A DNA stretch of 12,216 nt from Paracoccaceae bacterium (lineage in GTDB: Bacteria; Pseudomonadota; Alphaproteobacteria; Rhodobacterales; Rhodobacteraceae): positions 1 through 12,216 of the forward strand of contig JAHRVZ010000129.1 of assembly GCA_019090405.1 (NCBI GenBank), given 5' to 3'. The position numbers and the translations under genes are program-made. The notes under the pieces were generated by a model. That model was not told the DNA's origin. It did not search any database and was given only the letters and a program-made list of their open reading frames with translations. Below, piece by piece: positions 8,382 through 12,216 of this stretch. Each line of letters begins with the position of its first letter. Positions within the stretch are counted from its first letter, which is position 1.

Positions 8382-8496
8382 GATTTGCCCCTTCCTGTTT
8401 AATGCTGCCCAATTGGACCAGAGTGATTGATTTGTGTGCTGTGCCGCCCGGACATTGGAATATGTGCCAAGTTCATCTCAGGCACCGCCAAACAGA

Positions 8497-9933
8497 TTAT
8501 TCCGCTGCGATTTTTCCGACTGAATTGAACTGCGTCAAAATCGCCTCGGCACAGTCACGCCCGTCCTTGATGGCCCAGACAACCAATGACGCACCGCGCA
8601 CGATATCACCGACCGCATAAACGCCCGGCATCGCCGTCGCGCCACTGGTGAATTCCGCGGTGACTGTACCCCAGCGAGTGACTGGCAAATCAGGTTGGTC
8701 CCACAAGGTTGGCAGATCCTCGGGTTCGAACCCAAGTGCCTTGATGACAATATCTGCGTCTTCAACGTAATCTTCGCCTTCAATCACTTCGGGTGCCCGG
8801 CGTCCGGATACGTCCGGTGCCCCCAGACGCATTTTTTGCACCATGACCCCCGTCACCTGATCGCTGCCGACAAAGCCCTTGGGTGCGCGAAGCCATTCGA
8901 ACACAACGCCCTCTTCTTCCGCATTCTGAACTTCGCGCAAAGACCCCGGCATGTTCGCCCGATCGCGACGGTACAGGCATTTAACCGAGGTCGCCCCCTG
9001 CCGGATCGACGTGCGCACGCAATCCATCGCAGTGTCGCCGCCGCCAATGACTACCACCCGCTTGCCTTTGGCGTTCAACTGACCAGAATCATATTCTGCG
9101 ACATCATCACCAAAGCTCTTGCGGTTCGAGGCGGTCAGAAAATCAATTGCCTTCTCAATGCCCTGCGCACCACTTCCGGGCATGGACAAATCACGCGATT
9201 TGTAAACGCCGGTGGCGATGATGATCGCGTCATGTTTGGCCTGAAGATCCTTAAACGACACGTCCTTGCCGATGGTGCAGTTCAGCACAAAGTTCACACC
9301 GCCCTGCGAAAGTTGATCATTGCGTTTCTCGACCACGTCTTTTTCCAGCTTAAAGCTGGGGATACCGTAAATCAGCAAGCCCCCGGCACGGTCATAGCTA
9401 TCATAGACAGTCACTTGTACGCCCGCGCGGCGCAAAACGTCGGCTGCGGCCAGACCACCCGGGCCGGCACCAATAATACCCACAGTTTCCGTGCGTTCCT
9501 GTGCGGGAACAATCGGCTTAACCCAACCATTTTCCCACGCAGTATCTGTAATGTACTTTTCGACCGAACCAATCGTCACAGTGCCATGGCCTGACGATTC
9601 GATTACACAATTGCCTTCGCACAACCGATCCTGCGGGCAGATACGACCACAGATTTCGGGGAACGTATTGGTCGCCTGACTGACCTCATAGGCCTCTTGC
9701 AAACGGCCTTCGGCGGTCAGGTACAACCAATCTGGAATGTTGTTGTGCAACGGGCAATGCGTTTGGCAATACGGAACCCCGCACTGGCTGCACCGGCTGG
9801 CCTGCTCGCGCGCCTTGGTGGCGGCAAATTCTGCATAGATCTCGTCAAAATCCGTAGTACGTTCATCCGCATCACGCTTTGATGGCATGTCGCGGTCAAT
9901 CTTAACAAATTTCAACATCGGTTGCCTGGCCAC
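8497..9933 (-). CDS. gltD: Glutamate synthase (NADPH) small subunit, GltD
   Basis: 478 residues, normal length. GltD takes electrons from NADPH onto FAD and passes them through [4Fe-4S] clusters to GltB. The N-terminal cysteine groups are complete: C48, C51, C56, C60 (CSQCGVPYCQTHC) and C95, C99, C105, C109. The FAD site GIIGAGPGG is at 152-160, the NADPH-binding VVVIGGGDTAMD at 293-304, and the late FAD motif GVYAVGDIVRGASLVVWAI is near the C-terminus. The chosen start is GTG at 9931-9933, with GGAG eight bases before it; it yields the MARQPMLKFV opening usual for this subfamily. An ATG five codons in (9916-9918) is a possible alternative with a weaker site. It is the first gene of the inferred gltD-GFA-GFA-gltB operon, read away from uppP. 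Confidence 0.97.
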   Translation of the reverse strand: MARQPMLKFVKIDRDMPSKRDADERTTDFDEIYAEFAATKAREQASRCSQCGVPYCQTHCPLHNNIPDWLYLTAEGRLQEAYEVSQATNTFPEICGRICPQDRLCEGNCVIESSGHGTVTIGSVEKYITDTAWENGWVKPIVPAQERTETVGIIGAGPGGLAAADVLRRAGVQVTVYDSYDRAGGLLIYGIPSFKLEKDVVEKRNDQLSQGGVNFVLNCTIGKDVSFKDLQAKHDAIIIATGVYKSRDLSMPGSGAQGIEKAIDFLTASNRKSFGDDVAEYDSGQLNAKGKRVVVIGGGDTAMDCVRTSIRQGATSVKCLYRRDRANMPGSLREVQNAEEEGVVFEWLRAPKGFVGSDQVTGVMVQKMRLGAPDVSGRRAPEVIEGEDYVEDADIVIKALGFEPEDLPTLWDQPDLPVTRWGTVTAEFTSGATAMPGVYAVGDIVRGASLVVWAIKDGRDCAEAILTQFNSVGKIAAE

Positions 9934-10160
9934 TGGTCAAACTCCATATTTGCTTGGTCGAGCCTGTTTAGGGGATCACGAGAGGGATTAAAAGTCAGAA
10001 CTAGTGACCCATATACTAGTCGTTCACTGTCGGCCAGTTAGATTTTTTCGGAATTTGTCGGTTTTTAGGTATTAAACCGGACCTAAAACAGTGCTTTCCA
10101 TTTGAAACAAGGTACTTATACCTTGATCAATCAACACGCCAACTAAAGGAATACCCGGCT
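9934..10160. promoter_or_regulatory. Divergent gltD/uppP control region with several dyad elements
   Basis: 227 bp without a gene between two divergent starts, so it should hold promoters for both. Visible elements: two copies of the palindrome ACTAGT, 15 bp apart (10000-10005 and 10015-10020), on the gltD side; two overlapping inverted repeats, CGGTTT/AAACCG (10059-10064 with 10074-10079) and TTTTAGGT/ACCTAAAA (10063-10070 with 10081-10088), which cannot form together; and a perfect 7-bp dyad CAAGGTA/TACCTTG with a 4-nt loop (10108-10125) next to a TTGATCAA palindrome (10123-10130). I could not place -35/-10 boxes with confidence. The uppP ribosome site AAAGGA is at 10145-10150. Roles for the dyads (operators or leader hairpins) are inferred from shape and position only. 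Confidence 0.5.
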
Positions 10161-10964
10161 ATGCCGCTATTTCAACTTATCCTTGTGGCCGTGATTCAGG
10201 GTCTTACCGAATTTTTGCCGGTATCTTCCTCTGGCCATCTGATTCTGCTGCCCGGCCTAACTGGTCTTGACGATCAGGGCCAGTTGATCGACGTCGCGGT
10301 TCATGTTGGTACTTTGGGCGCGGTCATTCTTTATTTCTGGAGCGATGTTCGCATGGGGCTGATCGGGCTTGGGCGATTGGTTCAGGGCAAGGTCGACACC
10401 CCTGGCGCAGAACTTGCATTACGCTTGATCATATCGACAATACCACTCGTTTTAGCTGGAGCAGTTCTGTATTTCAGTGGCCTAAGCCAGACCCTGCGGT
10501 CAGTCACAGTAATCGGCTGGACAATGTTGATTTTCGGAATTGTACTTTATTGGGCGGACCGAACCGGAACCAGTGAAAAAACCTCAACAGATTGGACACT
10601 GAGAGAGGCCATCATCATTGGGCTTTGGCAAACTATTTCGCTTATCCCGGGCACGTCACGGTCAGGTATCACTATCTCCGGGGCAAGGCGGCTGGGATAT
10701 GGGCGCTCAGACGCGGCCCGTATTGCTATGCTGATGTCGATCCCAGCTATCATTGCCTCGGGCGTTCTGGTGGGAACCAAAGCCACTATCGCGGCAGACA
10801 GTGCCGCCCTGCGCGACGGCGCATTGGCCGCAGCATTCGCCTTTGTGTCGGCACTGGTTGCACTGTCATTGATGATGCGCCTGCTGCGCAGCGTAAACTT
10901 TACGCCGTATGTGATATACCGTATCGCCCTTGGGCTTGTCTTACTGGCATGGGCCTATAGCTGA
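10161..10964 (+). CDS. uppP: Undecaprenyl-diphosphate phosphatase UppP (BacA family)
   Basis: 267 residues, polytopic inner-membrane protein. It dephosphorylates undecaprenyl diphosphate so that the lipid carrier can be reused for peptidoglycan and other envelope polymers; overproduction gives bacitracin resistance in known members. The first family motif is QGLTEFLPVSSSGHL (13-27): Gln13 and Glu17 form the (E/Q)xxxE pair, followed by the SSSGH loop with His26. The second motif is PGTSRSG with its conserved arginine. Several hydrophobic segments span the rest, ending in LALGLVLLAWAY-like sequence. The ATG is preceded by AAAGGA with ten bases spacing. It is the only plus-strand protein gene fully inside the window, divergent from gltD and convergent with the NDUFA9-like gene, 11 bp apart. 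Nothing is missing or unusual. Confidence 0.96.
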   Translation: MPLFQLILVAVIQGLTEFLPVSSSGHLILLPGLTGLDDQGQLIDVAVHVGTLGAVILYFWSDVRMGLIGLGRLVQGKVDTPGAELALRLIISTIPLVLAGAVLYFSGLSQTLRSVTVIGWTMLIFGIVLYWADRTGTSEKTSTDWTLREAIIIGLWQTISLIPGTSRSGITISGARRLGYGRSDAARIAMLMSIPAIIASGVLVGTKATIAADSAALRDGALAAAFAFVSALVALSLMMRLLRSVNFTPYVIYRIALGLVLLAWAYS

Positions 10965-10983
10965 CGAACGACTTTTTAGGCCC
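10951..10983. other. Inverted repeat spanning the convergent uppP / NDUFA9-like stops
   Basis: GGGCCTA (10951-10957) and TAGGCCC (10977-10983) are perfect 7-bp arms around 19 bp containing the uppP stop codon and part of the opposing gene's stop. The position, between two genes that converge 11 bp apart, is where a shared terminator would lie. Neither strand has a T run directly after the stem, so it is not a standard intrinsic terminator; chance is a real possibility. Confidence 0.3.
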
Positions 10984-11959
10984 GAAGATTACGTGCAGAT
11001 TCCTTAATCGCCTCGTATTGGCCGGATGAACGGAATCGCCACAGATAATCCGGCAACACTGCGTCCATCGGAACCGGTACGATCCCCAGATCAGCCAGCC
11101 CCTTGGCACCATCCGACACCTTAATGTCATGTTTCAGCCCGCGCACCTGATCGCGGTTCAACACTGCATTGGTTATCAAACCAAAGCTCATGACCTGCAT
11201 CATATCAAAGCCAAATGCCATCAAATGCGCGACCCAGAACGGCATATTCAACACCAGCCGCCGCCGTCGGATCACACCCAGCATTTTGGCCAGCAAATCA
11301 CGCAAGCTAACCACATCTGGTCCGCCAAGTTCATACACGCCTGACGCCGCATCACCGACCACGCCCGCGGCAGCAGCACGTGCTACGTCTTCTACATAGA
11401 CGGGTTGAAACAAAGACGCTCCACCAGCAATTGGCAAAACCGGCCCAAATCGAGTCAAATTTGCGAAGAAATTGAAAAACTTGTCTTCGGTGCCAAATAT
11501 GACCGAAGGCCGCAAAATGACTGCATCCGGCATATGCGACAGAACTGCCGCCTCGCCTGCTGCTTTTGATCTGGCATATTCCCAGTTGGATTCGGTGTCG
11601 ACACCGATTGCCGATATATGCACCATCCGGCTTACACCGCTTTTTGCTGCGGTCCGAGCGATACGTTCAGCGCCTTCGGCATGAACATTATCAAATGAGT
11701 TTTTGCCAACTTCATTGTTGATACCGATGCAATTCACCACGGCATCAGCGCCTGACATCGCAGCTGCAACAGAGGCATCATCGCGAATATTGCACAACAC
11801 TGGCTCGACCTGCCCCACCACGCCGTAAGGTTTGACAAAAATTGCTTCGTTAGGGCGACGAACAGCCACACGCACGCGCCAGCCTGCTTTGGCCATGCGT
11901 TGCGTTATATAGCGACCGACAAATCCAGATCCACCGTAAATCGTGACAAGTTTCGACAT
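10976..11959 (-). CDS. NDUFA9-like NAD(P)-binding protein (atypical SDR, complex I-associated family)
   Basis: 327 residues from the start chosen here. An N-terminal Rossmann fold carries TIYGGSGFVGRYI (GGxGxxG, residues 9-15), and Y128-A-R-S-K132 keeps the YxxxK pair of extended SDRs. The family is related to mitochondrial complex I subunit NDUFA9 (39 kDa), which binds NADPH structurally; whether bacterial members associate with complex I or act as separate reductases is not settled, so no reaction is given. A hydrophobic stretch (about 237-263) might touch the membrane. The ATG at 11957-11959 has GGAG seven bases upstream and places the glycine motif at the normal distance from the N-terminus. 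The frame stays open 20 codons further to a TTG (12019), which would add an unconserved-looking leader; I reject that start. Convergent with uppP. Confidence 0.85.
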   Translation of the reverse strand: MSKLVTIYGGSGFVGRYITQRMAKAGWRVRVAVRRPNEAIFVKPYGVVGQVEPVLCNIRDDASVAAAMSGADAVVNCIGINNEVGKNSFDNVHAEGAERIARTAAKSGVSRMVHISAIGVDTESNWEYARSKAAGEAAVLSHMPDAVILRPSVIFGTEDKFFNFFANLTRFGPVLPIAGGASLFQPVYVEDVARAAAAGVVGDAASGVYELGGPDVVSLRDLLAKMLGVIRRRRLVLNMPFWVAHLMAFGFDMMQVMSFGLITNAVLNRDQVRGLKHDIKVSDGAKGLADLGIVPVPMDAVLPDYLWRFRSSGQYEAIKESARNLRA

Positions 11960-12102
11960 GCCAAGGCTCCTTAGACCGTTGCTTACTAGCTGACTACTCC
12001 TCTGAAGAGCCGCAAACAAGTCGCAAAACCGGTAGAAATTGTCTGCATGTGCAGAATTCAGGGAAACCGCGTACTCAAGTTATTCAATTGCCAAGAATCC
12101 GT

Positions 12103-12130
12103 TTGACACCAATAGCGTGTCAGCTTAAAT
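12103..12130 (+). promoter_or_regulatory. Sigma-70-type promoter for the tRNA-Leu gene
   Basis: A consensus -35 TTGACA (12103-12108), 16-bp spacer and -10-like TTAAAT (12125-12130) lie upstream of the tRNA, with GC-rich GCACGGC just after the -10, as in promoters under growth-rate or stringent control. Transcription would start near 12137, about 12 bases before the mature 5' end. An inverted repeat TGACAC/GTGTCA (12104-12109, 12117-12122) overlaps the -35; its meaning is unclear. The remainder of the gap from 11960 to 12148 shows no gene. Confidence 0.65.
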
Positions 12131-12148
12131 GCACGGCTCACGACACCT

Positions 12149-12216
12149 GCCCAGGTGGCGGAATGGTAGACGCGCTAGCTTCAGGTGCTAGTATTCGCAA
12201 GGATGTGGAGGTTCGA
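12149..12216 (+). tRNA. tRNA-Leu(CAG), 3' end outside window
   Basis: The 5' acceptor strand GCCCAGG is followed by TG, a D-arm GCGGAATGGTAGACGC typical of class II leucine tRNAs, and the anticodon stem-loop CTAGC-TTCAGGT-GCTAG, whose central CAG reads CUG codons. The long variable arm follows, and the window stops in the T-arm (GGTTCGA). The match to bacterial tRNA-Leu(CAG) is close. Since the 3' half is cut off, acceptor pairing and an encoded CCA cannot be checked. Confidence 0.95.

Noticed and set aside
8695..9594. 299-residue plus-strand open frame opposite gltD
   Set aside because: It lies wholly within the well-supported gltD gene, has no recognisable domain, and its residue mix is that of an antisense shadow of a GC-rich gene.
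10026..10050. ACTG/CAGT stem followed by a T6 run as an intrinsic terminator
   Set aside because: The stem is only 4 bp and AT/GC mixed, the T run is offset by several bases, and no plus-strand gene ends there.
10161..10964. Gln13 in UppP as loss of a catalytic glutamate
   Set aside because: The first position of the family motif is known to be Glu or Gln, (E/Q)xxxE, and the second glutamate, Glu17, is intact.
10976..12019. Longer 347-residue version of the NDUFA9-like protein
   Set aside because: It would start at TTG with no clear ribosome site and adds 20 residues before the normal Rossmann start; the ATG at 11957-11959 has a good GGAG.

Overview
This window reads as ordinary chromosomal sequence from an alphaproteobacterium, most probably Rhodobacterales (Roseobacter-like). 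The evidence is the style of the proteins (GltD, MsrA, MtgA and an FzlA-type GST-fold protein), moderate-to-high GC, tightly packed genes, and pairing of uppP with an NDUFA9-like reductase gene. I see no transposase, phage gene, CRISPR array or other clear sign of horizontal transfer. Species cannot be fixed from this sequence alone.

Layout, left to right. The 3' end of msrA (+) enters the window and overlaps, tail to tail, the end of queG (-). A minus-strand run then reads (in transcription order) mtgA, fzlA-like, queG: a peptidoglycan glycosyltransferase, a GST-fold putative FtsZ-binding protein, and a tRNA queuosine enzyme. A strong 11-bp hairpin lies in the spacer between gltB and mtgA. 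The largest unit, about 7 kb on the minus strand, is the glutamate synthase (GOGAT) locus, transcribed gltD, GFA-family gene, GFA-family gene, gltB. The two GOGAT subunit genes are thus separated by a tandem pair of small, seven-cysteine zinc proteins of the GFA/CENP-V fold. A 227-bp divergent control region with several dyad elements separates gltD from uppP (+). uppP converges on an NDUFA9-like SDR gene (-) whose best start is internal to the longest open frame. A tRNA-Leu(CAG) gene with a good sigma-70-type promoter runs off the right edge.

Functional themes are ammonia assimilation (GltB/GltD convert glutamine + 2-oxoglutarate to two glutamate), cell envelope growth and division (MtgA polymerises lipid II, UppP recycles the lipid carrier, the FzlA-like protein would tie FtsZ to septal synthesis), translation (QueG, tRNA-Leu), and repair or redox roles (MsrA, NDUFA9-like protein).

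No clearly novel system is present. The points most worth a second look are the paired GFA-like genes inside the GOGAT operon, the mtgA-fzlA adjacency, the hairpin after gltB whose T-tract faces the antisense direction, and overlapping alternative hairpins in the gltD/uppP control region.
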